Positions 23,256 to 35,622 of a stretch of DNA of 64,000 nt are shown here, one piece after another. Where the stretch lies: NCBI GenBank assembly GCA_003991915.1, contig RQTK01000004.1, forward strand, positions 1,277,658 through 1,341,657. The letters are read 5' to 3'. Position 1 is the stretch's first letter, and each line of letters begins with the position of its first letter. Below the pieces are notes generated by a model that was not told the origin of the DNA, did not search any database, and saw only the letters and a list, made by a program, of their open reading frames with translations. The stretch is from Elysia chlorotica (Eukaryota > Mollusca > Gastropoda > Plakobranchidae). Position numbers and translations under genes: made by a program.

Positions 23256-23850
23256 CTTTTACTGTGAGGACATTACCACCCAGTACCTGACAATGCTGCG
23301 TATTATAATTATGCCAATGTTGATAAATGTAAAATTAGTTTAAATTGTTTTTGTGTAACACACAGTCATGAAACTAATTACACGTTTGAAGTTATCTTAC
23401 ACGTCAGCAGCAAATATGTACACGGTACATAATTATACCATCACCGCGTCGTTTCTTTGTCTTGAGAAAAAAATCGAATTTACTCTACTTTCCTAGGACC
23501 ACCTTTATCTATATAGTTTTCTCTTGGAACGATGGGGGTTCGTTGACCTAAAGTTGTAGGTTATGTCTTCTCTAAGATAATTTAGCCCTGCATCTTAATT
23601 GATCCTTGAACATGAAATGCATGCAATATTTCAAGAGTCAAGATCCATCTATTATCCTATAAGGCGTATATAGATTTCCACACAGTCATACTTACCTGGT
23701 TACCGCATAACTGCTTATTTTTCAATATTTTTTTAACTTGATTGTTATATAAAACAACGACTAGGCTAGAGCTGGGATTAAACCCACAAGTTTCCAACTA
23801 AAAGCCGTGCACAATATCCTTGGAACAGTTTTCTTAGTTTTATGAACAAT

Positions 23851-23852
<2 letters not shown>

Positions 23853-23899
<47 letters not shown>

Positions 23900-23952
23900 C
23901 TATCTATTTCTGTCTGTCTATCTGTATCTCTGTCTGTTTCTGTCTTACTCTC

Positions 23953-23994
<42 letters not shown>
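23853..23994. repeat. CT / CTAT / CT compound microsatellite
   Basis: (CT)n, (CTAT)n at 23881-23908, then (CT)n again at 23957-23994. Confidence 0.95.
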
Positions 23995-23996
<2 letters not shown>

Positions 23997-24495
23997 ATCT
24001 TCTTGTGATTTAACATATTTTAGGTTCCACTGAGGGTTCCTATACGGAGATTTATGAACCATGCAAATAGAAATGGCATTAAGTAGCTAAGAAAAATGAA
24101 CTTTTTCTTTCAGGTTGACAATTGTACGCCATGGTCCTTTTTTCAGCTCCGCCAGTTCCTTGTTTAAAGTAATCTATCTTCCTAGTGAAGTTGTTCTTTT
24201 AAACCGGTATGATTGTGTGTTCACAGTATTTTAAGAACTACAGAATGAAAGAATGCACAAGTTATGCTTTCAAACCGATTGGATTGTGTGCCCTCAGCAT
24301 AAGAAATCATCAATGATATTCGTTGATGTAGTATATTTACTTGATAGGATTCAAAGGACTGAATATAAAAAAAATAATTAAAATAACCATAAATACTCCC
24401 CCCTCCCTTTTTCCCCGCACACACCCATACTTTGATCTACACTATTCGATTTGTTACTTTCTCAAATTACTTACCATACCTTTTCCCTTTCGACC

Positions 24496-24725
24496 CATTC
24501 AAAGAAACATTAGAACATCCGCTTCCGACACAAAAGGTCCAGACTCGAGCCCTGTAGATTTCACCCCCTTCTGGTAATGTAACCGGCTGAGATGGTAGAC
24601 ATGGCATCCCCTTTCTGTCTCGAGTGTGGCAGCACATACAATTTTCAGACGTCACTCTTGGGACCCGTCCACAATATAGCTTATATAGTGCTGATGCGGT
24701 ACGTTAAACCAACTCATCTCTAACT
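24496..24725 (+). mobile_element. SINE with CTTCCGACAC head
   Basis: Partial head (TTAGAACATCCGCTTCCGAC, GACTCGAGCCC box B) and the full common body ending GTACGTTAAACCAACTCATC. It directly precedes the TAC microsatellite. Confidence 0.72.
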
Positions 24726-24736
24726 CTCATCTCACC

Positions 24737-24975
<239 letters not shown>

Positions 24976-25140
24976 TATTACCGCTTCCTAGGCTTTTTAT
25001 TCTTTTTCTATTATCTTGTACATACAATACAGCAATGAGAAAAAAGTAGAAATAAATAAATCATTGTCAACACAATGGCAACGTTGACATCTACAGCGAT
25101 CGAAAGAACGCTTACTCAAAAGCCACACTTGAGTACAGGT

Positions 25141-25212
25141 ACGACTGTTATTGGAATCGAACTCGCAGCCTTGGTGCATTGATCCTGCGCGCTAACTACA
25201 ATGCTACGGATT
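25141..25212 (-). mobile_element. tRNA-like SINE head fragment
   Basis: The minus strand reads GTTAGCGCGCAGGATCAATG ... GCGAGTTCGATTCC; box B is good, box A degenerate. Confidence 0.45.
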
Positions 25213-25214
25213 TC

Positions 25215-26185
25215 ACATTTCCAACGTATTTCTGTCTGGTAACCGTGACCTTTCCTAAACATTGACTACGACCATCAAGTACCAAATGCGCATATTACTT
25301 GAGACGCAGCAGTAACCTACAATTAGGCGATGCATGTATGGGTGTCTTTATACATCGGATTGGTTTCATCTGGCTACAGAAATGACGTCACTAGTTCTAA
25401 GGACATGAGGCGGAGGATTAGTAGAACTTTAACCCCGTGTCTAAAAATAGTTGATATGCATAAAGCCTAAAGTTATTGATTACTTTGCAAGCAACGCTGA
25501 ACTCTAAATGCCAAGGATTTTGAAAGAAAACAAAAAACGAACTTAATATTGGAGAAATAAGATAACGAGGATTCGGCAGCGGATAATTGAAGCTGAGCTG
25601 TGTTTGTAATTGGATTTCAAACGACCTGGAATTAGCAGAGGACGCGTATCATTTCACATTAGTCATTGTCTCCGCTTATTATCCATATTATCTCCTTCAT
25701 TATGATTATGTCATTATATGCTCCATCATTTTGTTCAAATAAACTCGCATAATGATTGTACTGTTTTTTTTCGCAGAAACTATTATCCTATTATCTGGCA
25801 TGCTTCATCCTCGTCATATTTAAACAGACCGAGCTCTCGTTCTTTTAATGGTCCCCACTGCACTATTAAACATTATTATTAATCCATTGTTTAAGATGAT
25901 TACCAAAACAATGATTTAATTTATTATAGGGTTTAGGGTTGTCAACTTCAAACTCGATCCGTTTCTTGTTTATCCTTTTTCTATGTTCTACAAAAAAAAG
26001 TTATCTTTTTTAAAAATTCATTCTCCTCTTCCTCCTCGTCCTCCCCCTCAATTCGGTCGTTCTCCTCAAACAACTCAATTTTTTTTATCATCCTCCTTAT
26101 TATCAGAATCATGTAAATCATTAGCAATATCATAAAGAGCCTAATAACTATAAACTTTCTTTTGCCAACAATAATTTTATCGTTT
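25215..26185. other. No gene seen
   Basis: Mixed composition, no motif or spliced frame found. Confidence 0.5.
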
Positions 26186-26186
26186 T

Positions 26187-26335
<149 letters not shown>

Positions 26336-26536
26336 ATTCTCCAAGTCATTATGATAACAATCATAATCGACACTTTTGTTACTGTTTTCTTGTGTATAAT
26401 CTTCATAAAGACCACATTGTTTACCCTCCTCAGTGCGATTGATTTTCATCAACATTTTCCAAAGTCATCGTCCTTCTAGATTTCATCCGAGATTTCGATC
26501 CAATTCCAAGAAGAGACTCGAAAATCTGTTCGGTTT

Positions 26537-26538
26537 TG

Positions 26539-26573
<35 letters not shown>

Positions 26574-26577
26574 GTGT
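26537..26577. repeat. GT microsatellite
   Basis: (GT)n with one TTT break. Confidence 0.95.
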
Positions 26578-26594
26578 AAAGGGCGTTTCCGCTG

Positions 26595-26880
26595 GGTATT
26601 CACACGCTCAAAGTGTTCACCCGCTCAAAGTGTTCACCCGCTTATGGTTTTCACGGGGTCAAAGTGTTCACCAACTAGTACTAGAAGTGTTTAACAGTTC
26701 AAAGTGATCTCCCACTTAGTGTGCTCATCCGCTCTAAGTCTTCAACCGTTCTAGGTATTCACTCACTTATTAATGTATTTTGTTCATTCGAATTATTCAC
26801 CCGCTCAACATATTTACTCTCTCCAAGTGTTCACCACCTCCAAGTTAGTGTTCACTCGCTGAAGGATTTTTCCCACTCAA
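26595..26880. repeat. Degenerate minisatellite, unit about 18 bp
   Basis: Variants of GTGTTCACCCGCTCAAA recur through the tract; clean at the left end, decayed to the right. Confidence 0.75.
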
Positions 26881-27088
26881 TTATTTCTTAAAATTTCTAT
26901 CAGCGATTTGCTGTTGTCTCTCTCTGGTTGCCTTATTGAAAGAGCGCTACTTACATTGGTCGCAAAAATCTAAAAGCTAGCTGCGCAATCGCGCAATCTT
27001 TTCCAAACATGAAAGACTTAAGTGTGAATTCTGCGAGCGATTTGAGATTGACTACTCTGTAGTTGGTCTTTCCTGCAAAGTTTTAGAG

Positions 27089-27350
27089 GGCGGGGGGTGC
27101 GGTGGCCCTGAGGTAGAACTTCTGTTTCCGTCGCAAAAGGTCCGTTGTTTGAGCCCTGGCGATTTCGTTCCCTACTGGTTGGGTCGGTGTCAGGTTAATG
27201 TGACCGGCTGAGACAGGAGTCATGGTATCCCCGGCCTGTCTCATGTGTGGCAGCACACAAAATTGTCAGACGTCAGTCTTGGGGCCCGTTCACAATATAG
27301 CCTATATAGTGATGATGTTGGACGTTAAATCGACTCAACAACATCAACTC
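27089..27350 (+). mobile_element. Full-length SINE, CCTGAGGTAGAAC head type
   Basis: Head GGTGGCCCTGAGGTAGAACT through box B (TTTGAGCCC) and an intact body ending GACGTTAAATCGACTCAACA with an AAC-type tail. A good near-consensus copy. Confidence 0.82.
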
Positions 27351-27497
27351 AACAACAACCGGCTAAGACAGGAGTCATGGTATCCCCACCCTGTCTCATG
27401 TGTGGCAGCACATAAAATTATCAGACGTAAGTCTTGGGGCCCGTCCACAATATAGCCTATATAGTGCTGATGTTGGCCGTTAAACCAACTGAACTAC
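27351..27497 (+). mobile_element. SINE body in tandem with the previous copy
   Basis: Second body starting AACCGGCTAAGACAGGAGTC, head missing, joined to the tail of the full copy at 27089-27350. Very similar to it, so duplication or insertion at its A-rich tail. Confidence 0.75.
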
Positions 27498-27787
27498 AAC
27501 TACATATAAAGTCTTTGGTAACGCATGTCTAATGATGATGACATTGCTAATAATTCAATCTGACCTAGATTCTAGATCTAGATAAACCCGTTAATTGATT
27601 GTCGCAGGTAGCAGCCTAATTGATCCGGTAACACACACGTCAGTAAAGGTGTGGACTCGGTGAGAAAAAAAAGTCGACATTTTCACAGTGGACGATCACA
27701 GCCCAATACACGTAAACTTATTAAACATCTAGAAATTGCTAAGTAAATTACGTGTTTGTAAATATTACCGCATCAGTCACATTTCAC

Positions 27788-27915
27788 GATTTCCGATCGG
27801 AGGGTTCTTGGTTCAAAACCCACAATTGGCCATGTGTAATTTTGTCCATTTTTTTGCCCTGCTGGTCATGTCGGTGTTGAAATTACAAGACCAGCTGATA
27901 CACGAGACAAGTGTC
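27788..27915 (+). mobile_element. Diverged tRNA-like SINE
   Basis: GATCGGAGGGTTCTTGGTTC with a box B-like GGTTCAAAACCC, then CATGTCGGTGTTGAAATTAC similar to the start of the common body. Confidence 0.4.
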
Positions 27916-28075
27916 TAAAAAAGTTTTTTGTCCGAATTCGTCCCGCGTCAGGCGAATTGTGTTTTTGTTACGTTTGACAACAGCAAATGTTTTGAAGTTG
28001 TTTTCAAAAACTTACGAAGACGCCATCGTCGAAACAAGTAAAATAGAATTTTATTTTCACACTGCGTACACAGGA

Positions 28076-28255
<180 letters not shown>

Positions 28256-28379
28256 TACCACAAAGAAAATGAGCAAACTGATATCACTTACATTCCACAC
28301 GGGTATGAATATATATATATAAACATAACAGGTTTATTGGGAATTTTCCGATAAAGCCTCTGTGAACTCTTTTATTATC

Positions 28380-28400
28380 CACCCCCCCCCCCCCCCCCTC
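28380..28400. repeat. Poly(C) tract
   Basis: Seventeen or more consecutive C. Confidence 0.9.
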
Positions 28401-28545
28401 CCCTCTTTAACTTTATTATTTTTCCCCCTCTTATGACAGTGTAAAGGCTGGTTAAGCAAACACTATACAGGCTGCATGCGCATGCTGTATATTTGTAAAT
28501 CATAGAGCCAATTTAAATAGCCAGGGCGCTGAACTTGTTCAAGTC

Positions 28546-28880
28546 CAGTGGTAGATCGTTCGTCTCCCAATCGAGAGGTTCACACACCATCGATCAAAAA
28601 GTATTTTGTCACGTTTCGTCTCAAAGTATTAAAATTTGGTCAACATCAGTATAAAATGTAAATCACAAACACGGGAAAGTAACAAATTTATCTTTGATAA
28701 ATTGACTCGGCCCAAATTCACCACCACCTATTGTAATGTGACCGGCTGAGACTGGAGTGCTGGTATCCTCGCACTGTCTCTGTGTCGGAGAAAATTAAAT
28801 TTGCAGACTGTATTCTTGGGATCCATCCAAGATATAGCAATACTGCTGACATTGGACGTTTAGAAACAACTCAATTTAAC
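28546..28880 (+). mobile_element. Diverged SINE, head and body separated
   Basis: Head AGTGGTAGATCGTTCGTCTC near 28546; body from ATTGTAATGTGACCGGCTGA (28731) to ATTGGACGTTTAGAAACAAC. About 110 bases of other sequence lie between. Confidence 0.6.
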
Positions 28881-28895
28881 TTTGCACCCAGTGTG

Positions 28896-29160
28896 TATGT
28901 TGTTGTTGAGTTGGTTTAACGTCCAACGTCAGCACTGTGTAGACTATATTGTGGATGGGTCCTAAAACTGAGGTCTGACAATTTTATGTTCTGGCACACA
29001 CGAGACAGGGCGTTGATACAATGACTCTTGTCTCAGCCGATCACATAAAATTGATACCGACCCAACCAGTAGGGGGCGAAATCACCAGGGCTCGAGCCCC
29101 GAAACTTCCTGCGTCGGAAGTCGATGTTCTACCCTAGGGGTACCGCGCTCCCTACCAAGT
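28896..29160 (-). mobile_element. Full-length SINE, minus orientation
   Basis: The minus strand reads a CCTAGGGTAGAAC head, box B GGCTCGAGCCC and the whole body ending GACGTTAAACCAACTCAACA plus an AAC tail. It faces the preceding SINE tail to tail. Confidence 0.8.
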
Positions 29161-29205
29161 GCCTAAAATGAGTGGAGGGAAGTTCGCACACAATTAATAC
29201 GCTGT

Positions 29206-29338
29206 CAGTTTAATGCGTCCGGCTGAAACAGAAATCTCTTGCTCTGTGTGGCAACAAGTTAAGTTGTTTGATATTAGTCTGGGGACCCGTCCACATGAAA
29301 GCCTATAATTATAATGTTGAAGTTGGACACAAAGTAAC
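29206..29338 (+). mobile_element. SINE body, headless, diverged
   Basis: CAGTTTAATGCGTCCGGCTG ... GAAGTTGGACACAAAGTAAC. Its right end abuts the left limit of the LINE piece at 29339. Confidence 0.6.
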
Positions 29339-29412
29339 TATCTTAATCGAAGCTCAGGAACACAATACAGATACACAATTATTGAATAAGAAATTATGGG
29401 GTGCCCTAAAAC
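29339..29412 (+). mobile_element. LINE 3'-end fragment, left half (split by a SINE)
   Basis: Matches, with divergence, the reverse complement of the LINE 3' region near 39560-39640 (shared AAATTATGGGGT block and the AGCTCAGG stretch). It is interrupted at 29412 by a SINE and continues at 29580. Confidence 0.65.
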
Positions 29413-29579
29413 CCTGTCCGTTTACTGTGACCAGCTGGGACAGGAGTCATGATATCCTCGCCCTGTCTTGTATGTGGCAGCACATAAACTTGTCAGACGT
29501 CAGTTCTGGGGCCCGTCCACAATATAGCCTATATAGTGATGATTTTGAACGTTAAATCAATCAACTCAACTTAAAAAAA
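29413..29579 (+). mobile_element. SINE body inserted in a LINE 3' end
   Basis: Body from GTGACCAGCTGGGACAGGAG to CAATCAACTCAACTTAAAAA, flanked by the direct repeat CCTAAAAC (29405-29412 and 29580-29587). It splits a LINE 3' end that continues on both sides. Confidence 0.75.
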
Positions 29580-29690
29580 CCTAAAACAGGCCGCCTCTTG
29601 CATCGACCAGACCAAATTGAAATTTTGAAGATTTGGGCGTATTAAAAATGAACGCAGAAGAAGAAGAGCGTGAAAGCGAAGAAAAAAACT
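29580..29690 (+). mobile_element. LINE 3'-end fragment, right half
   Basis: Continues the element left of the SINE: GCCGCCTCTTGCATCGA and ATGAACGCAGAAGAAGAAG correspond to CTGCCTCTTACATCGA and the same GAAGAAGAAG block on the minus strand near 39,470-39,560. The 8-base CCTAAAAC at its start duplicates 29405-29412. Confidence 0.65.
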
Positions 29691-31188
29691 CAAACGCCAA
29701 ATCAGTTAAAGAAATTTCTAATGCACCCGATGTTTTGGACTGAGGTTGGCATTTGAAAAATCATCCCCGCTAATTTTCGTTTAAAGAATCGGATGCACAA
29801 TGTCACTGGTTTTGGTACATGTCTGGATATATCCGTCTACCCCGCCAGTTCAATCAATGACCGGGTACTTTGGCCTAATAAAAACTTATCTTAAGCAGCA
29901 GAGGGTTGCGTTAGATATGCAGTCACAAATGCAAGAATAGCTCATGTGTGGCGCGCTGTGTGTGTGTGTGTGTGTGTGTGATAAATTGTGCGTGCAGGTG
30001 AGATGTGGTGGGTGCGACTGGGAGAGAATATGCGTGTGCGAGTGTGGGGGAAAGTATGCGTGTGTGGGAACGCGCGTGGCTAAGGCCGTGCGTTGGTAAG
30101 TCTCTGTAGTTTCCAACCAGTTTGTCACTGGGCTACAGCGACAGATAAGACTGAGATAGGCCTAGGTCGAGTCTAAAGTCTTAGCACTCGATCGTAACCA
30201 GATAGATAGACTAGATCACTAGATCTAGATCTGGCTGTGACTGCGCGCGAATGTGGTGAGGTGTGTCTTTCTGTCACAATACCAAGCGCCTCGCTTACCA
30301 ACCTGCGGTGATAAATACTTAACGAGTTAACAACATAAACAGTATAGATCTAAATGCCAAGTCACGATTCCTTGAGCCTCTGTTTCTTGGATGGTTTTCT
30401 ATCACATGTGTTTCTTTCCCTAGGAATGTAAATAGTGGAATATTATGCAATTCAGACACAGGACATGGATATTTTATTGGCCCTTCTTGTTTAAGAATTT
30501 TCAGTAAGTATGGTGTTTATTATTATGAATGCGGTTCTCTATTGTTTTCTTTTGTTTTGTTTTGGTTTAGACTTTTTGTTTTCTCGATATCTGCACTTAA
30601 AACGACCATTTTACATTTTTCAAAAAATTTGGGCCTATATGTTCATATTTATAAAGGTTTTCTATACTTTCAAACACAACTTTTGATACATAACATATTT
30701 TTACATCGATCTTCTTTTATAATCATATACACGATTCAAAAGTTTAGGGCCTATATCTTGATCTGGATATTTTCCATAATCTCAAACTCATCTTTTCGTT
30801 AAAGAATTATCTTCATTAAGAAATCTAAAAATACACTAAAATCATAGAATTCACTAGGAAGAAAAGACTCAACACGTAGGGAATGATTATTTAGGTGGAA
30901 GTTGTACTGTTTAAATCTGTTTTCTATACTATGTCTATATTCTGTAAAAAAAAAACCCACTTAATTGTAACATTTTAAAAAGCGATCGATACTGTAACTA
31001 AGCATCTTATTGACCACTCCCGTAAACTCAACATTTGAAATATAATTTTTGATTTGCATTAATGTTAACTGAATTGTTTTAATCATTGTAGTTATTATTT
31101 AGGCCTATCTATTAGTCTTCCATTCTGTGTTGACATAGATCTAGACTTCTAGGTAGTATGTAGGCCCTACAATATCTCCATAGCGTAC
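29690..31188. other. No gene seen
   Basis: Contains a short (GT)n at 29958-29980 within GTGTGCG-rich sequence, and T-rich sequence at 30540-30800 with an 86-codon random-looking frame. Confidence 0.5.
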
Positions 31189-31189
31189 A

Positions 31190-31432
31190 TGGGGCGCGGA
31201 GAAGACCATAGGCTTCGGAGACAAAAGGTCAGTGGTTCGAGCCCTCGCGATTTTGCTTCCTACTAGTTGGGTCGGTGTCAGTTTAATGTAACCGGATGAG
31301 ACAGGAGTCATGGTATTCTCGCCCTATCTCGTGTGTGGCAGCACATAAAACTGTCAGACGTCAGTCTTGAGGCCGGTCCACAATATAGCCTATACAGTGC
31401 TGATGTTGGACTTTGAACCAACTCAACATCCA
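31190..31432 (+). mobile_element. Near full-length SINE
   Basis: Head GGCGCGGAGAAGACCATAGG with CTTCGGAGACAAAAGGTCAG, box B GGTTCGAGCCC and complete body ending GGACTTTGAACCAACTCAAC. Confidence 0.78.
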
Positions 31433-31835
31433 TAGCTTACGACTCGTCCTTAGACTTCTTGTTCCCCTATCTTAAGACATTGTACTTACGACCCCGGGTT
31501 ATTTATTAGACACCACTTACTGTGGGTAATTTCTTAAGTCGCAGAAACTAGCGGTACTAACAGAATTCAAATAAAAGAAAGTTGTAAGCTTCCCGGTTGT
31601 TGTACTTACGACTTATAATTTACAAATTTGTAGGCCTATCCGCCTGCCCTTTAAATTCTGTTAACAAGTCTGACCATAGCATTTCAAACTTACTATTGTG
31701 CGTGTGTGTGTGTGTAAGTTAATAGTATTCTGTTCTGTTTGCAACCTTCTTCGTGGTATTTGTTTAATAATTGTGTTCTCTGAAAAAAATTATTAGTCAT
31801 TAGTCTTTTTCCGTCTTCCAATCAAGACTGCTAGC

Positions 31836-31837
<2 letters not shown>

Positions 31838-31901
<64 letters not shown>

Positions 31902-31918
31902 TAGGAGAATAGAGAGAG

Positions 31919-31951
<33 letters not shown>

Positions 31952-31961
31952 ACAATGAGAT

Positions 31962-32018
<57 letters not shown>

Positions 32019-32230
32019 TAACGATGACGATAGAGAGAGATAAAGAGATATAGAATCTCTCTATCTCCCTATCTCTATCTCATAGAGTTAGAGAGAGATA
32101 AAGATAAAGATAGGTAGAGAGATAGAGGGATATAGATAGAGATAGAGATAAAGGTAAAAAGATATATAGCTAGGGAGAGGGAGAGGGAGATATAGAGAAA
32201 AGCGATAGAGACAGAGATAGAGAGCGGGCT
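31838..32230. repeat. GA/GATA tract with a strand switch
   Basis: GA-rich throughout except 32054-32083, which is CT-rich (TCTCTCTATCTCCCTATCTC) and can pair with the GA/GATA sequence on either side. Confidence 0.9.
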
Positions 32231-32987
32231 ATCTTTTTGTGTGTTGCGTCTACCGAGCTCTCCAAAGAAATCCTATACGGCGACAGGCGGCGTTGACAGA
32301 AGACAAAGGCTCAAGATGAAGGCAAGACATGATATAGACCCTACCCTAGTCTATACTACTACCACCAGGCTGATCCTCTAATGTAGGGATTTCCAATTTT
32401 GGATGCTCTAAAGTTGAAAAGGAGACAATATAGGGAGATAGATAAAGACAAACCTTCTCTGCCACGCTAGGAGGACGGGTAAGATAAGGTTTATTCATGG
32501 TCTTGCATCTAATTGGATTTATAATTATATCTTATTTACCAGTTTCATTCAGCTTGCCATCTTCCTATCTCACCCGCTCATATATTTATTTATCTCTTAA
32601 TCTTCCTTCCTAAATATGTGTTCGTGATACAATCTCCATAAAGTTACCTTTTGAAATCGTTACACTTTCATTTTAGGCTTTCTATCCACGCAAACTCTTG
32701 TTAGCTCTCAGTCACTTAACTTTGGTGAACTTGCTGGAGGAGTGTCCATATCATTCAAAACTCTTGCATAGTCCACGCATAATTTATTTAGATTTGGGTC
32801 TAGATCTAGTACATGTGTTAAAATCTGGAAATACATAAACATAAGGTGGTACACAGAGCTAATTTACATACGTACCTTCTTACTTATGTACGTCTTATCT
32901 TTTTATCTATCGACTTCATTGTCTATGTATGTATAACCCGCCCTCTATCTCTGTCTCTATCTCTTCCTCTCCATCTCTCCCTCTCAA

Positions 32988-33072
<85 letters not shown>
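32988..33072. repeat. CTAT microsatellite
   Basis: About 20 units, nearly perfect. Confidence 0.95.
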
Positions 33073-33289
33073 CATTATGCTACAGTCGACCATTAAGTCA
33101 ATACAGGCATTCATGTATTAATGTAAACAGCAGGTCATGGGTGACCGCCCAACACAGGATCACACATCTACGCCAAAACACACACAATGATTAATTATAC
33201 AAACACACTGAGAGATGCCAATACTGTTCTAAAAATAGCGTATCTAAGAGATAAAGCGCTAGGCCCATGTGAAAATCAGTGTTACCTAC

Positions 33290-33640
33290 AAAGATGTTTG
33301 TAGTATATTGGTGATATAAAGATAGTTGTGTGGTAAATTGGCGATGTAAATAAAGTTGTATATACGCTGATAGACTGTTGGTGTAGTGATATTTGTATAT
33401 ATTGATATACTGGTGATGTATTGCTAGTGGTGTATAGTATAAATTATAATAGATTGGAGACGCAATGATAGTTGTATAGTTAGATTTTGGCTAATTAATA
33501 GATTAGCGATGTAATGATAGTTGTATAGATTTAGCTGGCAGATGGATAATGTAATGATATTTGTATAGATTTAGCTGGTATATAGATGACGTAATGACAG
33601 TTGTTTAGAGTTATGGGATAGACTGTTGATAATAACACCT
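33290..33640. repeat. Degenerate tandem repeat, unit about 50 bp
   Basis: GATGTAATGATAGTTGTATA and GATTTAGCTGGTATATAGAT recur with spacing near 50; right part clearer than left. Confidence 0.65.
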
Positions 33641-33774
33641 GGTATAGATTTAAGTACCGGTAGAAATAATAATAACGTATGGTTTTTAGTTGACATAATT
33701 ATAAAAGACATATTATTAGCCGGTAGTTTGATAAATACGCATACAAGATGGTTAGAAAATATCTAGACTTGTTT

Positions 33775-34317
33775 NNNNNNNNNNNNNNNNNNNNNNNNNN
33801 NNNNNNNNNNNNNNNNNNNNNNNNNNNNNNNNNNNNNNNNNNNNNNNNNNNNNNNNNNNNNNNNNNNNNNNNNNNNNNNNNNNNNNNNNNNNNNNNNNNN
33901 NNNNNNNNNNNNNNNNNNNNNNNNNNNNNNNNNNNNNNNNNNNNNNNNNNNNNNNNNNNNNNNNNNNNNNNNNNNNNNNNNNNNNNNNNNNNNNNNNNNN
34001 NNNNNNNNNNNNNNNNNNNNNNNNNNNNNNNNNNNNNNNNNNNNNNNNNNNNNNNNNNNNNNNNNNNNNNNNNNNNNNNNNNNNNNNNNNNNNNNNNNNN
34101 NNNNNNNNNNNNNNNNNNNNNNNNNNNNNNNNNNNNNNNNNNNNNNNNNNNNNNNNNNNNNNNNNNNNNNNNNNNNNNNNNNNNNNNNNNNNNNNNNNNN
34201 NNNNNNNNNNNNNNNNNNNNNNNNNNNNNNNNNNNNNNNNNNNNNNNNNNNNNNNNNNNNNNNNNNNNNNNNNNNNNNNNNNNNNNNNNNNNNNNNNNNN
34301 NNNNNNNNNNNNNNNNN
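33775..34317. other. Assembly gap (Ns)
   Basis: 543 undetermined bases next to a GA tract on the right. Confidence 0.99.
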
Positions 34318-34324
34318 AGAGAGG

Positions 34325-34378
<54 letters not shown>
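34318..34378. repeat. GA microsatellite at a gap edge
   Basis: (GA)n starting right after the Ns. Confidence 0.95.
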
Positions 34379-34382
<4 letters not shown>

Positions 34383-34807
34383 GACAGATACAGAGAAAAA
34401 GACAGAGAAAATATTAATGTGTATGCATGTATCGCAGTATTTGGGTGATTTTGTATGTGCCATCCACTGTTATAGGTCTTAATTACAATGTCACCATAAA
34501 TTTACAACTCGTCTTAAGATACCTTCACCCCAAGCCTTTAGACGATTTATGCTGAAATCTACCCCGACTTTGTACTTATGACTCATAATTTATCATGCCT
34601 TTTTCACAGCCTAAATACGAGTAATGTTGTAAGCTGCCCTGACGAACTTGTACTTACAATCCATAATTTTCCGTAACGGTTTTCGTCTAGATATGAGCGG
34701 ACACTTGAGCCTCCTCTAGAATACTTGAGAAAATAATGTGAAGTTGTTTTCAACAGGTTAAGTTTGTTTTCGGGATAGAGAGGCACAAAGCAAGAGACAA
34801 GAGAAAT

Positions 34808-34810
<3 letters not shown>

Positions 34811-34852
<42 letters not shown>

Positions 34853-34879
34853 GCAGAAGAGAGAGAGAGAGAGAGAGAG

Positions 34880-34955
<76 letters not shown>
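34811..34955. repeat. GA microsatellite
   Basis: (GA)n with a few AGAAAG and GCAG breaks. Confidence 0.95.
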
Positions 34956-34956
<1 letters not shown>

Positions 34957-35377
34957 TGTAAACATTTACTTTTTCTACGGTCGATCCTTATATATTTATT
35001 ATCTCGTCGCGCTGAATTTTTTTTTTTATTTTAGAGAAGCTCTTTTTTCCCGAACGATGTTTTAGTAAAAGGTTTACATGTTTTCTTCCTGTTTTCATTC
35101 CGATTTCTAATAATAAAATAATTACGCTGTCAAACCATGGACCCGATCGTACTAAACCTCCGCTAATTGTTGTCTTTTTTTTCTTTTTTATTCGACCATT
35201 GCCCTTTTCTATCTGTTTATTTCTTGTAGTGAAACAGAAAAAGGACACTGACCTCAATGTTAGGATTAAAGTAACAACAATAAACCCCAACAACAATATA
35301 AGACGCTGCTATACTTTAACATCTCCTTAGTTCCTAAGGCCAATAACCCTGTGAGTCGACAAGATTTCCCTGAGCTT

Positions 35378-35622
35378 GACTGAGTTGAGTTGAGTTGAGT
35401 TGATTTAACGTCCAACATCAGCACTATGTAGACTATTTTGTGGACGAGCACCGAGACTAAAAGTTTGACAATTTTATATGGTGCCACCCACGAGACAGGA
35501 CGGGCATACCATGACTCCTGTCTCAGTCGGTCACATTGAACTGTAGGGAGCGAAATCGCGAGGGCTCGAATCCAGACATTTGCGCCGGAAACCGATGTTC
35601 TACCCCAAGGCCACCTCCCCCC
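35378..35622 (-). mobile_element. Near full-length SINE
   Basis: The minus strand carries the GGCCTTGGGGTAGAACATCG head, box B GATTCGAGCCC and the body; the tail is a clean CAACT repeat at 35381-35402. Confidence 0.78.

Noticed and set aside
23688-23699. ATACTTACCTGG, identical to the 5' start of U1 snRNA
   Set aside because: The match ends after 12 bases; the following sequence does not resemble U1 and no snRNA promoter is seen.
33699-34463. Apparent frames of 211 and 254 codons
   Set aside because: They run through 543 Ns and a GA repeat.
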